A stretch of 64,000 nt of DNA from Spirometra erinaceieuropaei (lineage: Eukaryota > Platyhelminthes > Cestoda > Diphyllobothriidea > Diphyllobothriidae). Each line of letters starts with the position of its first letter. The stretch's first letter is position 1. The notes under the pieces were generated by a model that saw only the letters and a list, made by a program, of their open reading frames with translations, was not told the DNA's origin and searched no databases. Position numbers and translations under genes: made by a program. Where the stretch lies: contig CACRXP010000012.1 in assembly GCA_902702965.1 (NCBI GenBank), forward strand, positions 1,695,425 through 1,759,424, read 5' to 3'. This document shows, one piece after another, positions 11,218 through 20,727 of the stretch.

Positions 11218-11245
11218 CATTTCATGAGTTAGCACAGGTACTGTA
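11218..11245. repeat. Terminal inverted repeat, right, with TA duplication
   Basis: Perfect inverted partner of 9326-9353. Confidence 0.85.
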
Positions 11246-11251
11246 CATTGC

Positions 11252-11673
11252 CGATAGAAGCGAAGAGACGAGTCCCAGGAAGCAGTCCTGGGGAAGAAGA
11301 CACGATCGCCGGGACAAGAGCTGTATTAGCCGGGTCAGCGCGTCAGATGGTCGAGCAATCATCACACCAACATCCAACGCACGTGATGAAATTGCAGCAA
11401 TTGACGACGCGAATGTCGGCCATCACGCCACGTGCAACGATCACTGATGAAGGGGGAGGGAGCCGTGAATATTCATAGGCATGCGGTAGCATGGCTACTG
11501 CATCCTATAAATACTGCAGCCGCATATGCATGAACCACCCTTATCTCCTTTTGCCTCTGATGATGGATTCGAGCAGGAATCCGAAACGTCAGGCTAATAA
11601 AGCTCTTGTCCCGGCGATCGTGTCTTCGTCTTCAAGACTGCTTCCTGGGACTCGTCTCTTCGCTTCTATTGGC
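11252..11673 (+). repeat. Inverted pseudo-LTR of PLE1
   Basis: Plus-oriented, opposite to the PLE1 coding strand. Bases 11330-11447 encode the same C-terminal tail as 6871-6990 (RVSASDGRAIITPTSNARDE). A 3' UTR, a hammerhead and an AATAAA-type signal follow. Bases 11252-11327 are an inverted copy of about 11596-11670. Confidence 0.82.
11553..11594 (+). ncRNA. Hammerhead ribozyme, PLE1 inverted pseudo-LTR
   Basis: GCCT, CTGATGA, hairpin GGATTC/GAATCC, GAAA, CGTC, AGGC. Stem I is a perfect GCCU/AGGC pairing, stem II is 6 bp, and stem III is the palindrome ACGU. This is the best conserved copy in the window. The predicted cleavage is after the GUC at 11590. It lies in opposite orientation to the copy at 6725-6766. 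Confidence 0.8.
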
Positions 11674-11685
11674 AGAAATAATCCT
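11674..11685. repeat. PLE1 target-site duplication, right copy
   Basis: AGAAATAATCCT, identical to 6674-6685. Confidence 0.75.
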
Positions 11686-12142
11686 TTTGTGCATGCATTC
11701 TAGAAAACATATTCGCATTTGTAGGGGCATCTTGGATCGTGTCGTACGCGGATGGTGATAGTGAGGAGTTTTGTGGACGGAGTAGCACGTCGGACAGTAA
11801 GCTGACGGAAAACTCAGAAGACGGTCGGTGGCAAAAGTGATATCCTCAAGTAAAATAATTAATGTATCCAGATACGGTATCCAGCTGGATATTCCATGAC
11901 GTTTTACCATCCAAGAGTGCCTGGCCATCGGACAAGCGAGCCCATTCCCTGGCAGACATTTCCGTATTCAATAAAGTCATGCTCTGTTGATCTCTGTTTT
12001 TGTTCCTACACTCTTGTCTACAACTGGCAGTCAAGATTTCGCAAGTACATACATAAACACACGGTCCACAGTCAACCGATAGCAAATTTGGGTCCTTCAC
12101 GCTACCGTTACCGAACCCCCTTAAACATCCTACAAACCACTT
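11686..12142. other. MITE remnant, then unrecognised sequence
   Basis: About 11686-11724 continues the MITE homology interrupted at 6685. Nothing recognisable lies beyond it up to 12142. Confidence 0.45.
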
Positions 12143-12535
12143 GAAAAGCTTGTCACAAAGGGTGCCAGCATATGACTTAAAAGGTAATAGGCCACATTCA
12201 TTGCACCACGGACAAATCTTCAGGTAACCGAGACGACTTTGACACCAGTCGGCTACTCTGGTTTGTTGGGTTTGGGTCTCAAATCGGACAGGCAAAGACC
12301 AGCGTGGGCGTACGTGACGCAAACAAACTAAGCGGCGTCTTCGTGTTTCGTTTGTCAGTCATTTCTAGCGTAAATTGTTCTGTTATCCGCAAAACAGCGT
12401 TCTATGAAAGAACGTGCCTCCTTCCTTCCTGTTATGCCGCTCAAGAAGTGACATTTGTTTTTGCCGAATTGAAACGGACGCCCACGCAAACGGAAAATTT
12501 TTCCGTACGGACATCAGTCAGGTAGACATGTACGT
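12143..12535 (+). repeat. Dispersed repeat family E, copy 1
   Basis: It shares colinear blocks with 17591-17935: GCTTGTCACA, CATATGAC, GACGACTTTGACAC or GCGTTTTGACAC, TCTCAAATCGGAC, GTGGGCGTA and CGTTCTATG. Non-coding, with no terminal structure recognised. Confidence 0.6.
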
Positions 12536-12744
12536 GCAATAGGAGGCTTACCTGTCCACTGACTCACATTCGATGAGGCAGCCTACATCGGTTCTCTTTC
12601 TACAAGACAGAGGGGGTGCGTGGGGAAGTCCGTGAGCGCGGACTTGGAGTCTGAATGCATCCAGACGGTTTCCCTCAAGCACATACAGATCACCGGCCAG
12701 ACCTCTAGACTTCACAGGCACGGAATATGGCCACTTCAGTCGCC

Positions 12745-13145
12745 ATTCTCTTAGCTGTTTGGGCTCGAGGGAGAGCCCCTAAGGCACAACGGGACGAGTG
12801 AGTTCCGTAAGAACGATCGGTGAACGCCCACTACCATTGTATGTTCCCGATCGAAACCGATAGGGCAGCGGGCTCGTGGCCCAGCGGTGAGAGGCGTGGA
12901 CTTCTAGCAAACAGGTCGCGAGTTCGAGCCTCGGGCATTCCACACTTCGGGGTTGGGTATGACTGGCTGACGACGGCTAATAAGCCAGAAATGGCCATTC
13001 CATTCTCCCTTGTCTTTCTCGATAATAACACCCTGCCTGTATAATGCGCCGCTGTGCGGCTGCTGGTTGGGCTCGAGAGAAAACCCATAAGGCACAACGG
13101 GACGAGTGAGTTCCGTAAGAACGATCCGTGAGCGCCCCCTACCGT
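12745..13145 (+). mobile_element. tRNA-Arg-like SINE (SINE-A), one copy plus preceding tail
   Basis: A tRNA-like head at 12866-12945 carries an A-box region (TGGCCCAGCGGTGAGAGGCG) and a B box (GCGAGTTCGAGCC). A body follows (TGACTGGCTGACGACGGCTA, GGCCATTCCA), then a tail (GGCTGCTGGTTGGGCTCGAG, GTTCCGTAAGAACGATC). The same tail also precedes the head at 12745-12830, so copies lie head to tail. Better preserved copies at 29140-30000 show a TCT anticodon-like loop. Internal RNA polymerase III promoter boxes are expected in such SINEs. Confidence 0.8.
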
Positions 13146-13835
13146 CGCTCTTAATACTGCTCGACTCCGCCTGAGTTCAGTTCAATACACGACATTTTCG
13201 ACTGACTTCTCGGCCGGCGATTTGCACTGTATTCTGGGTTTAACGGTGGTGTACCAGTAATACTACCCTGTACGAACTGTGCAGGTTATTATAAGGTTTT
13301 TAAAATCAAAGATTCAGTTGAATCCGTTAGAAGTCGCAAAGAGAACTGTTGTCCTCAATAGGAGTGAAGAAGATGAAGCGTTCATTGGGAGGGTTTGTCG
13401 GAGGTCTGGGGTTTCGAGTAGCGTCAAGCAAAGCGCGCCACATAATGAAAAATGTGCGCACGACTTTCTAGTCTCAGAAAATGGGTAAGCAAAATAACTA
13501 CTCAGAACCCAACACCTCCAATAAACCCCTCTCGGTTAACGCCTTTTGTTCTCTAAACTTTTGCCGCCCTTGTCGCAAAATAAATTCTGCTTGCGATGGT
13601 CAGATGCATTGGTTTGTCATGTCCCCCTATGCACTCCAGATCTCCATAGGTTAATTATCATCAACCTTAAAATATGCGAGGGGGGACGTGATTTGTGAAA
13701 AAAGGTAACAAGGCAATGTTTACGAATCCACTAAGCCGTGCACTTTACGCCTACAACTTGAAAGATGCCGTCTGAGTCGCAAGTGCTTAAGTAAGAAAGA
13801 TTTGGTGCAAGGGGGCTAACCCGATCAGGGAAGGG
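13146..13835. other. Unrecognised sequence
   Basis: A 69-codon frame at 13279-13488 shows no domain. Nothing else supported. Confidence 0.4.
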
Positions 13836-14010
13836 TTGCCGGCACATGATAGCTCAACCGTCGCTTCCGAAGATGTCTACCGTGCTTGCTTCACAGCAAG
13901 GTGAAGCAAGCACGGTGACCTGCGAGGAATCTACCGCACTCTCTCATCCTCCCCATCTGGGCCCGGTGTCAAGACAGAGTCAAAAAGACCGAAGGCAGGG
14001 GAGGGCGCAG
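13836..14010 (-). repeat. Family D fragment with a 16-bp perfect hairpin
   Basis: The complement of the D 3' half (GACACCGGGCCCAGATGGGG, GGTAGATTCC). Within it, 13879-13894 and 13901-13916 are perfect inverted repeats around the loop AGCAAG. Confidence 0.65.
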
Positions 14011-14013
14011 GTG

Positions 14014-14036
14014 GATCAGTATCAGTATCAGTATAT
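14014..14036 (-). repeat. LINE-B 3' tandem tail
   Basis: ATCAGT units form the 3' terminus of the minus-strand LINE. CR1-like LINEs typically end in short tandem repeats instead of poly(A). Confidence 0.7.
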
Positions 14037-14408
14037 TTCAGGGAAAGTAGGTGTATACCTTTGAAATTCCTATTGGTTACATGCAGAGGATATATATGGA
14101 GGAAATGGAAAGGAAGTAATATGAAATAAATGCGAGGGGAATAGCAAAAACTGTACAGATGAACACAGAATGTCATGCGTTAACAGAGTTTAGAGGCACA
14201 TTACCTTGCTTTGTTGGTCAAAATATAGCGGACAGTTGAGGCACACTTAAGACACGGGAAAAGAAGTAAAATTGTTTAGTCTACAGGCATCGTGGTGAAT
14301 GCGAACAGCGGTGTGCGACGTGGCCCAGGCTTAATAAATAACATAAACATACATTACTTACATGTTGGTAGTAGCATCGTTATAACACTTAATTGTCCGC
14401 GTTGGCTG

Positions 14409-16655
14409 TCAAGGTTGCCGTAGTCCGGCGTTATTGTGGTGCGCGCTACAATGCTGATCTAGACTCCATTTAAAAGTATCTACCGAGCCTGACATAACAA
14501 CATCCTCAGGCAAGGCATTCCAAGCAGCAACCACTCTGTTGGAGAAGAAGAACTTTCGGGTGTCTAGCCGGACACCAGCCACACGCAGTTTGAGTGGATG
14601 GCCTCTCAGGTTAGTCGTAGTCGCCAACTCGAAGAAGTCTCCAAACGCGAGGCAGCAGACCTGATTGCGCACGATGCGGAAAGCTTGTATCAGGTCCCCA
14701 CGTAGCTGACTGTAACTCAAAGGAAAGAGGTCAAGATTAGCTAATCGCGTTTCGTAGGGTAGTGACCACTGCCCAGATACAAGTTTCGTTGCTCGCCGTT
14801 GAACTTTTTCGAGTATGCCCAAGTCTTTAGCGGTCCAGGGTCGCCATGCTTGGATAGCAAACTCCAGATGCGGTCGCACAAAAGTTTGAAAGACCTTGGC
14901 GAAGCAGTCTTCATCAAAGGAGGAGAACGCCCGTTTGACAAGGTATAGCATGGACATCGCCGACTTGGCCACCTTTGAACATTGTAGTGAAGGCTTAAGC
15001 GAGGTTGTGATCCATACACCCAAGTCCTTCTGGGCGTCGACTTCTTGCAGTGGTTTGTCAGTCAGACGGTAGACCGTGCGGTTAGGAGAACTGGTTCTGC
15101 CGACGCGTAGGAATGTACACTTGTTTACGTTGAACGGTAGAAGCCAGTCTTTCGACCATTGCTCGAGGTGGTCCAGACTTGTCTGCAGTCGCGCCTCGTC
15201 AACTTCGCTTCGTATGGTACTCCAGATTATTATGTCATCGGCAAACATTGCGACATCGCAATTCAGTTCGTTTGCGCAGTCATTGACGTATACGAGGAAC
15301 AGCGTAGGGCCAAGAACAGAGCCTTGGGGAACACCGCTCTTAACGGCAACCTCGGCAGATTGTTGGTCACCGACGTGGACGGCTTGAGAGCGGCCGATTA
15401 AAAAGCTACGAATCCACGTCAGAAGCTTACCCCGCACTCCTGCTCGGCTAAGTTTGTATAGAAGGCGGTGGTGAGGCACACTATCGAAGGCCTTTTTAAA
15501 GTCGATATAGATGGCATGCACCATATCTCCTCTGTCAACAGCCCTAGTCCAGTGTTCCAGACAGTAGAGCAGGTTTGTCACACAGGATCTGCCTTTTCGG
15601 AATCCATGCTGAGAATCGGAAAGCAAATGGTTTTGTTCAAGGAACTGCATTAGTTGTTGCTTTATTATCTTCTCCATAATCTTACAGCAAATGGAGGTGA
15701 GGCTGACCGGTCTGTAATTGTTCGCAGAGACCCGACTTCCGCCCTTGTACAGCGGCGTAATCCACGCCGACTTCCAGTCGGGTGGCAGATATCCGGTCTC
15801 GAAGGATGTATGGAAAAGCATGGAGAGTGGCTTAGACAACTCACCGGCGAGTTCCTTCAAAATCTTCGCCGGAATCTCATCGGGACCTGGTGATTTGGAT
15901 TCCTTTAGCCTCAGCAACTCCGTCAGAACCATACCCTCACTGAACTGGACGGTCTCTATAATTGGGGTGTCTTCGAAGGATTGAAGGGTCGAAGGGTTGA
16001 ATCCTGTTTCGCTACTAAAAACAGACCGAAAAAATTCTGAAAGGTGATCAGCTTTCGCCCTGTCGTCAGTGAGATGTTCGCCTTCAGCAGTCCTTATCAG
16101 GGGTATTGGGTCCTTGTTCCGCGTGCACTGCCTAATGTAACCGTAGAATAATTTAGGGTTCTCCGCGGCACGGTTAAGCAGATCCCGTTCAAATTCCTTT
16201 CTGGTTTTGAGGATAAGACCCTTGACTCGATTTCTTTGAATTTTGTACGCGCATATAGATGTGGGGCTCCTGTCAGAAAGCAATTTTTTCCACAGCCGTC
16301 GTTTTTTATTCACTTCATTCTTCAAGGCTTGCGTAAGCCATTGAGGTCTGTTAGTTAACCTCTTCCGTGAAAGCGGACAGTGGTTTACGATCAGCTCGTG
16401 CAGAATTTCTCGGAACCGTTGCCAGTCTTCGAGTATGCTCCCAACAAATATGGACTCCCACTCAATGCGTAAAATTTCAGCCCTCATTTGATCGAAATCC
16501 CCGCGCCAAAGGTTTCTTCTAACTGCCCCGGGTTTCTTGGGCATGGAAAAAAGCGAGTAATCCCATAGAAGAACGACGTGGTCACTTTTACCGAAGGGGG
16601 GGTAGGCATGACACCTCATCAATACTGTCCTGTGACTTCGTAAGTACAAGATCAA
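14409..16655 (-). CDS. LINE-B reverse transcriptase part of ORF2
   Basis: A 748-codon frame encoding a non-LTR reverse transcriptase that would copy LINE RNA at nicked chromosomal DNA. RT motifs occur in order over roughly residues 250-460: SPGPDEIPAKILKE, NNYRPVSLTSICCKIMEKII, HGFRKGRSC, IYIDFKKAFDSVPH, SGVPQGSVLGP and the catalytic box in VAMFADDI. C-terminal to these are LGVWITTSLKP, RPHLEFAIQAWRP and the RRATKLV connector typical of CR1/Jockey-like LINEs. The N-terminal 20 or so residues are out of the ancestral frame; the real join to the endonuclease is at the G7 run. The C-terminus ends normally before a 3' UTR. Confidence 0.92.
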   Translation of the reverse strand: MILYLRSHRTVLMRCHAYPPFGKSDHVVLLWDYSLFSMPKKPGAVRRNLWRGDFDQMRAEILRIEWESIFVGSILEDWQRFREILHELIVNHCPLSRKRLTNRPQWLTQALKNEVNKKRRLWKKLLSDRSPTSICAYKIQRNRVKGLILKTRKEFERDLLNRAAENPKLFYGYIRQCTRNKDPIPLIRTAEGEHLTDDRAKADHLSEFFRSVFSSETGFNPSTLQSFEDTPIIETVQFSEGMVLTELLRLKESKSPGPDEIPAKILKELAGELSKPLSMLFHTSFETGYLPPDWKSAWITPLYKGGSRVSANNYRPVSLTSICCKIMEKIIKQQLMQFLEQNHLLSDSQHGFRKGRSCVTNLLYCLEHWTRAVDRGDMVHAIYIDFKKAFDSVPHHRLLYKLSRAGVRGKLLTWIRSFLIGRSQAVHVGDQQSAEVAVKSGVPQGSVLGPTLFLVYVNDCANELNCDVAMFADDIIIWSTIRSEVDEARLQTSLDHLEQWSKDWLLPFNVNKCTFLRVGRTSSPNRTVYRLTDKPLQEVDAQKDLGVWITTSLKPSLQCSKVAKSAMSMLYLVKRAFSSFDEDCFAKVFQTFVRPHLEFAIQAWRPWTAKDLGILEKVQRRATKLVSGQWSLPYETRLANLDLFPLSYSQLRGDLIQAFRIVRNQVCCLAFGDFFELATTTNLRGHPLKLRVAGVRLDTRKFFFSNRVVAAWNALPEDVVMSGSVDTFKWSLDQHCSAHHNNAGLRQP

Positions 16656-17331
16656 GGCAGTTGGCTTGTTGGCCTTCGCGTACTCTAGTTGGTAACATGA
16701 CGTGTTGAGTGAGAAATAGCTTCAATGCCGTGTTCAGAAAACTCCTATCGAAGGTCTGTTCCGAGCTATTTGTATGGGTTGAGCTCCAGTCAATATGGGG
16801 CGCGTTAAAGTCGCCCATGATTAGGATATCCGGCCGCGTAGCGAACTTTTCGAGCTCCTCCAGCAGGCGAGCGTCGGCCATGTTGTCCCGTCTCGGCGGT
16901 CGATAAACTGTCAGGACATCGAGGCTAGGCGAGCTCGGCACTTTAATAGACAACCAGATTGCCTCGGAACTGCACGAAAAGTTATCGGTCTTGTCTGATA
17001 CATTTAGCCCATTTTTTACATACGTTAGTACGCCTCCTCCCTGACGCCCTTCCCTATCCCTTCTAAACATCTGGTAGCCAGGCAAGGCCAGCTCACGGTC
17101 GTCCACGTGTTGGGTCAACCAGGTTTCTGTTAGAGAGATTACGTCAGGGGATAGGTCGCAGAGGTGGATCTTCAGCTCGTCGAACTTTGATAGCAAACTC
17201 TGTACGTTGGTGTACAAGAATTTCAATTTCCGGCTGACGGAAGATGTGGTTACATTTGGGTTAGCGCCTTCACTTAATATGTCGGCTGCGCGGATGGCAA
17301 GAACGAGCCCGCACCTTGATCCACACAGCAA
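16588..17331 (-). CDS. LINE-B APE-type endonuclease part of ORF2
   Basis: An endonuclease/exonuclease/phosphatase fold nuclease that would nick target DNA. LKFLYTNVQSLLSKFDEL opens the domain. SLTETWL carries the catalytic glutamate, GGGVLTYVK follows, GDFNAPHIDW carries the Asp-Asn pair, and NCLDLVLT lies near the end. The final SDH motif (GKSDHVVLLWDY) is read only in the next frame, after the G7 run at 16596-16602. The start is the first methionine, but the sequence may be 5' truncated. The frameshift could be genuine decay or a homopolymer base-calling error. Confidence 0.9.
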   Translation of the reverse strand: MLCGSRCGLVLAIRAADILSEGANPNVTTSSVSRKLKFLYTNVQSLLSKFDELKIHLCDLSPDVISLTETWLTQHVDDRELALPGYQMFRRDREGRQGGGVLTYVKNGLNVSDKTDNFSCSSEAIWLSIKVPSSPSLDVLTVYRPPRRDNMADARLLEELEKFATRPDILIMGDFNAPHIDWSSTHTNSSEQTFDRSFLNTALKLFLTQHVMLPTRVREGQQANCLDLVLTKSQDSIDEVSCLPPLR

Positions 17332-17390
17332 ATGCCCACAATTTCAACCAAAAACAGCACCACAGAGGGTCAGAAAGACGAGGTAGACTG

Positions 17391-17510
17391 GGCAGCCATG
17401 CTCCAAACCTGACTATCCAGCAGAAGCGCCAGCGCATCGACCGTCAGTGAACCAGATGTCGGAGAACTGCCAGCGCATACCAGGCTGCGACGGTCATGGT
17501 TTGTTGATTA
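17391..17510 (-). repeat. Family D fragment
   Basis: The block AACTGCCAGCGCATACCAGG, then CTGCGACGGT, is the complement of 54055-54090 and is shared with 56285-56320. Confidence 0.65.
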
Positions 17511-17590
17511 TGGGATAGCAGACTGTCACAAACCTCGAGGTTCTCGCGCATAATTACCCATTATCTAACTGGGCGCGTTTTAATATCTGA

Positions 17591-17935
17591 CAACAAGCCA
17601 CTTTGAAGTCTTGTCACATGAGCTGACAACATATGACACGTAAAGAAACGCTTCAAATATACCGCGACATGAACAAACGTCCAAGTGATTGAGGCGTTTT
17701 GACACGAATCGGTCACACTGGGTTATTGGATTTAGATCTCATATCGGACAATGAAAGTTCATTGTGGGCGTATGCGCGCAGTTTAAGTAGGCGCGTTCAT
17801 TTTTAGCCTAACCCCCCCCCCCCCTGCAATCTGCCAAGCCAACGTTCTATGTAAGAACCTGTACAAACTGATTGCTGTTCGGATCTCAATAGTCCGTGGT
17901 TCCGTGTTGACGTATAGCTTGGCGGGGACGCCAAA
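17591..17935 (+). repeat. Dispersed repeat family E, copy 2
   Basis: Colinear with 12143-12535. A C-run is at 17813-17824. Confidence 0.6.
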
Positions 17936-18229
17936 TCAACCGAGGCATAGCCATTTCAGCCTTCATTCTCACTGCTTTTAAAAACACTCTGCTTCCCTTC
18001 TGTTCAGTTTCAGACAAAACATAAGGAGACACAGTTTCATCATGAGATATAGTGATACTACACTGTACCGCACTAGGTAGGTCACCATGTTATTATCCGA
18101 ATCAAGGACTCGCGTAAATTCATCAGAAAGCCTGGAGAGAGCTGTTGCCCCTCTATCGTTAAATTTACTCGACCTGCGATGTAGGATGTATTAGTTCGCC
18201 CTATGACGCAATCCGGTCATTTTCTGTGT

Positions 18230-18460
18230 GGGCAAGGAGGTATGAAATGGAGTGCCAAATTGTGGGTTTGGTGGTGCCCGCCCCGGTCTTTTTTACTCTG
18301 TCTTGACAACGGACCCAGGTGGGAGAGGGTGAGGGGGTGCGGTAGATGCTGCTAAAGTCCACAGGCGCTACAAGCCAAATCACGCACAAGTCAGCGTACC
18401 TGCCTCACCTTCCTGTGAAGCACACGGTAGACATCGTCGGCAGAGATGGTTGAACTGTCC
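18230..18460 (+). repeat. Family D, 3' half
   Basis: Shared blocks GTAGATGCTGCTAAAGTC, CAAGTCAGCGTACCTGCCTC and GACATCGTCGGC. Confidence 0.65.
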
Positions 18461-19254
18461 CCCCAAATTAGGGCACTGGACGTTTAATCCCCCATTTTTT
18501 GCTCCTCATAGTGTTTAACTCTGCCTCATTTCTTTTTCTAATACAAAGTGTAGAACTAAAATTCATCTGGGGAACGCATAGGATTTTTGATTACACTTTG
18601 GCCGGCCGATCACGCGGCCTCCTATCGAACTGCGGGAGCCATCAAACAGACTTCGTAATCAAGAGTTTATATGGATGCGTCTAACTTCGTGAAGAGATCT
18701 GCTACCTTTTTGTAACAAGTTTTTCCATTTGCAATGCTAGGCTGCACTGGTTTGCTCTCTATGGCAATATAACTAAGATGGCCTTTGGGTACAAGACAGA
18801 TTTCGGGCACTGGATATTGATATAGGTGACTAAGAAAAAGAAGTGATACCAGCACTTCTCTGTTTACCATTCTGACGACGTAATCACACAGAATCGTTTA
18901 CAGTCTCAACAAGAATTTACATTTGTGAGATTCTGTTTGCAATTTTCGGATTAATTTCAAAACTCGTTTATCTTCTGGGATTAGTTTTAAGGGGAAGACA
19001 CAGATATGGATCTACATTCTAGGATGTTCAACACGCCTGGTGCCTAAGGCAGTCATGTAAAGCGTTCGCAGTGCTCGGAAAGACTGTCATGCTTGGTCAA
19101 AAATTATCACTGTCGCAATGTTACTGATTTCAATAGGTTGTCAATAGTTATCCCCATCATACTGTTATCGGTTTCAGCAGACGTAGTACCAATTGCGGCT
19201 ACCTTAAATTCGAGGTACCTCATGGACTGCTGCGATGATGGTTCACAATTACGT
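18461..19254. other. Unrecognised sequence
   Basis: No supported gene or repeat. Confidence 0.4.
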
Positions 19255-19420
19255 TAGGGCTGGGATTTTACGGTTAGGATTTGGGATTTAGAGTTAGTGG
19301 GTAAATGTTTACGGTCAGAATTAGAGTATGGGGCTAGGGTTTAGGGTCGAGGTTAGGGTTTAAAGTTAGGGCTTATGGCCGGGCCTTAGGGGTTAGCGTT
19401 AGTATTAAGGGTTAGGAGTC
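19255..19420 (+). repeat. Degenerate TTAGGG-like tract
   Basis: Many GTTAGGG, TTTAGGG and related units with substitutions. An interstitial, decayed telomere-type repeat on the G-rich strand. Confidence 0.7.
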
Positions 19421-19631
19421 CTTCGACCCACGGCTTTCTTCTGATTTGTCAGATTCCTGGCGGTTAAGTTTAAATAACCTTGGCGGGTCAGTCACGCTTA
19501 TTCTTCGTGGAATTAGTTTTACTAGTTACATGAAGTGAATTTTTGCATTGCGCTGAGACTTAATACTCCCTTAAACAAACTAACATATATAAAAAGACAA
19601 AGGCACGATCACTGGGACGGTAGATTTACCA

Positions 19632-19673
19632 GCCTTAGCTTTCGAACTCGAACTGGAGTTTATCATCAGAGAC
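19632..19673 (-). ncRNA. Hammerhead ribozyme, PLE2 3' end
   Basis: GTCT, CTGATGA, a stem II hairpin (AACTC with GAGTT, loop CAGTTC), GAAA, GCTA, AGGC. Stem III is the palindrome AGCU and the cleavage base is A. Stem I is GUCU/AGGC with one wobble. Confidence 0.72.
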
Positions 19674-19705
19674 TGTTAGAGTGCAGCAACGTGTGAAAAT
19701 TTATA

Positions 19706-20703
19706 TCATTGTACCGTGCGGGGGGGACTACGTTCGTGGCTAGGTCTGATTTGTGCTGCCTGGCCCATAGTGGTCCCCCAGCGTGGTAACGCCGTCTGTA
19801 CTTCGCGGCGATGTGAGCTGCGCCACCTGGCTGCGTGGGGGGAGTACGTGACAACACGCAGGAAAATCAATGTGTCGATTGATACAGTTGGTGTCCGACA
19901 TCCACGCCTCCAACAATTCTCACCCCGTCTTGTTGCCGGCTCGCGCCAATATCCGCGTGTTGGCGAAGTCGAACTCATGGCCTTCCTCCAGCGTGTGAGT
20001 GACGACTTGAGATAATGGGCCGCCTCTCCGAACGGCCCGTTTGTGCTCAAGTATTTCTGAGTTGAGACGTCGTCCTGTCTGACCTGTCTAGTGGCAAGGA
20101 CAGTTACGGCACGGGATTCGATAGACTGTCCGACTCCTCACCTGCCTCCAGCCGATCCTTCATTTTCATGATCCTGCTACGCATGGTAGCCGCCGGATAA
20201 TGAGCGATGCCCACGCCTAACTCTGACGCAATGCGTTCTGTAGTCTCGGATACATTCTTTATGTACGGCAGGGAGTGCCAAATTGTTGGTGTCTCTCTTC
20301 CGTTTGTCCGTCGTGGGTGCATGCGGATGCAGCGGCTGATGAAACCATTTGGGTAGCCGTTCTTTGTTAATTGGTTCCTGAAATGCCTTAGTTCTTGCAT
20401 CCTTCCTTCGGGCTAGCTACAGCGCGTTTTTGCCCGGTCGAAAAGCGCCCTCACGCAGTCCCGTTTGTGTACCAATGGGTGGTTGTTAGGATAGTTGAGG
20501 ACTTGGGTTGTATTGGTCGTCTTTCTGTACACTGTAGTACTGAGTTTGCTATCAAGTATGCGCGTGACTAGCACGTCAAGGCAAGGTATGTTCTCGGCTT
20601 CCTCGTCTTCTCTTATAAACTGAATGTCGGGGAAGTTGCTGTTAAGCAGGTCTTGAAAACCCGAGAGCCTGTCCTTTTCAATAACGACGAATGTATCGTC
20701 CAC
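19706..20703 (-). pseudogene. PLE2 RT palm, connector and decayed GIY-YIG
   Basis: The catalytic YVDD codons are at 20695-20706, followed by FVVIEKDRLSGFQDLLNSNF, CLDVLVTR, KLSTTVYRKTTNTTQVLNYP and NHPLVHKRDCVRALFDRAKT. A stop separates this from the connector (FISRCIRMHP, SLPYIKNVSETTERIASELG, GVGIAHYPA). Further stops and shifts scatter the endonuclease region down to 19700. The closely related family member at 46751 shows the same order. Confidence 0.85.
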
Positions 20704-20727
20704 GTATCGGTGCCAAAATGCAGGTTT

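Larger units (their letters stand above)
9328..11243 (-). mobile_element. Tc1/mariner-like transposon inserted in PLE1
   Basis: The ends form a perfect inverted repeat: 9326-9353 is the reverse complement of 11218-11245, beginning (TA)CAGTACCTGTGC and ending CTCATGAAATG. TA flanks both sides, and PLE1 sequence is continuous once the element is removed. The interior holds a broken DDE transposase on the minus strand (9638-10670). About 470 bp of AT-rich non-coding DNA lies upstream of the transposase. A weaker inner inverted match (CTTAAACGCA, 9378-9387, versus 10729-10738) may be a subterminal binding repeat. Confidence 0.85.
6686..11673 (-). mobile_element. Penelope-like element 1 (PLE1), interrupted by a Tc1-like element
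   Basis: The element reads on the minus strand. From right to left it has an inverted pseudo-LTR (about 11252-11673, plus-oriented), a 5' region, an N-terminal module, an RT, a GIY-YIG endonuclease and a 3' end with a hammerhead ribozyme. Both outer ends abut a 12-bp direct repeat (6674-6685 and 11674-11685). A Tc1-like transposon occupies 9328-11243. The pseudo-LTR at 11330-11480 repeats the extreme C-terminal coding end and 3' UTR in opposite orientation. Its first 75 bp (11252-11327) are an inverted copy of its end (about 11596-11670). Inverted pseudo-LTRs and hammerhead motifs are known PLE features. The coding region is inactivated by stops and frameshifts. Confidence 0.88.
14011..17390 (-). 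mobile_element. CR1-like LINE (family B), nearly intact ORF2
   Basis: An endonuclease-reverse transcriptase unit, with the endonuclease at 17331-16600, RT to 14409, a 3' UTR and an ATCAGT-type tail. The two frames overlap at 16588-16655 and are separated only by a shift in the G7 run at 16596-16602. Correcting that one length change would give about 970 continuous residues. No ORF1 is seen upstream, so the copy is probably 5' truncated near 17390, where it meets a family D repeat. Confidence 0.88.
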
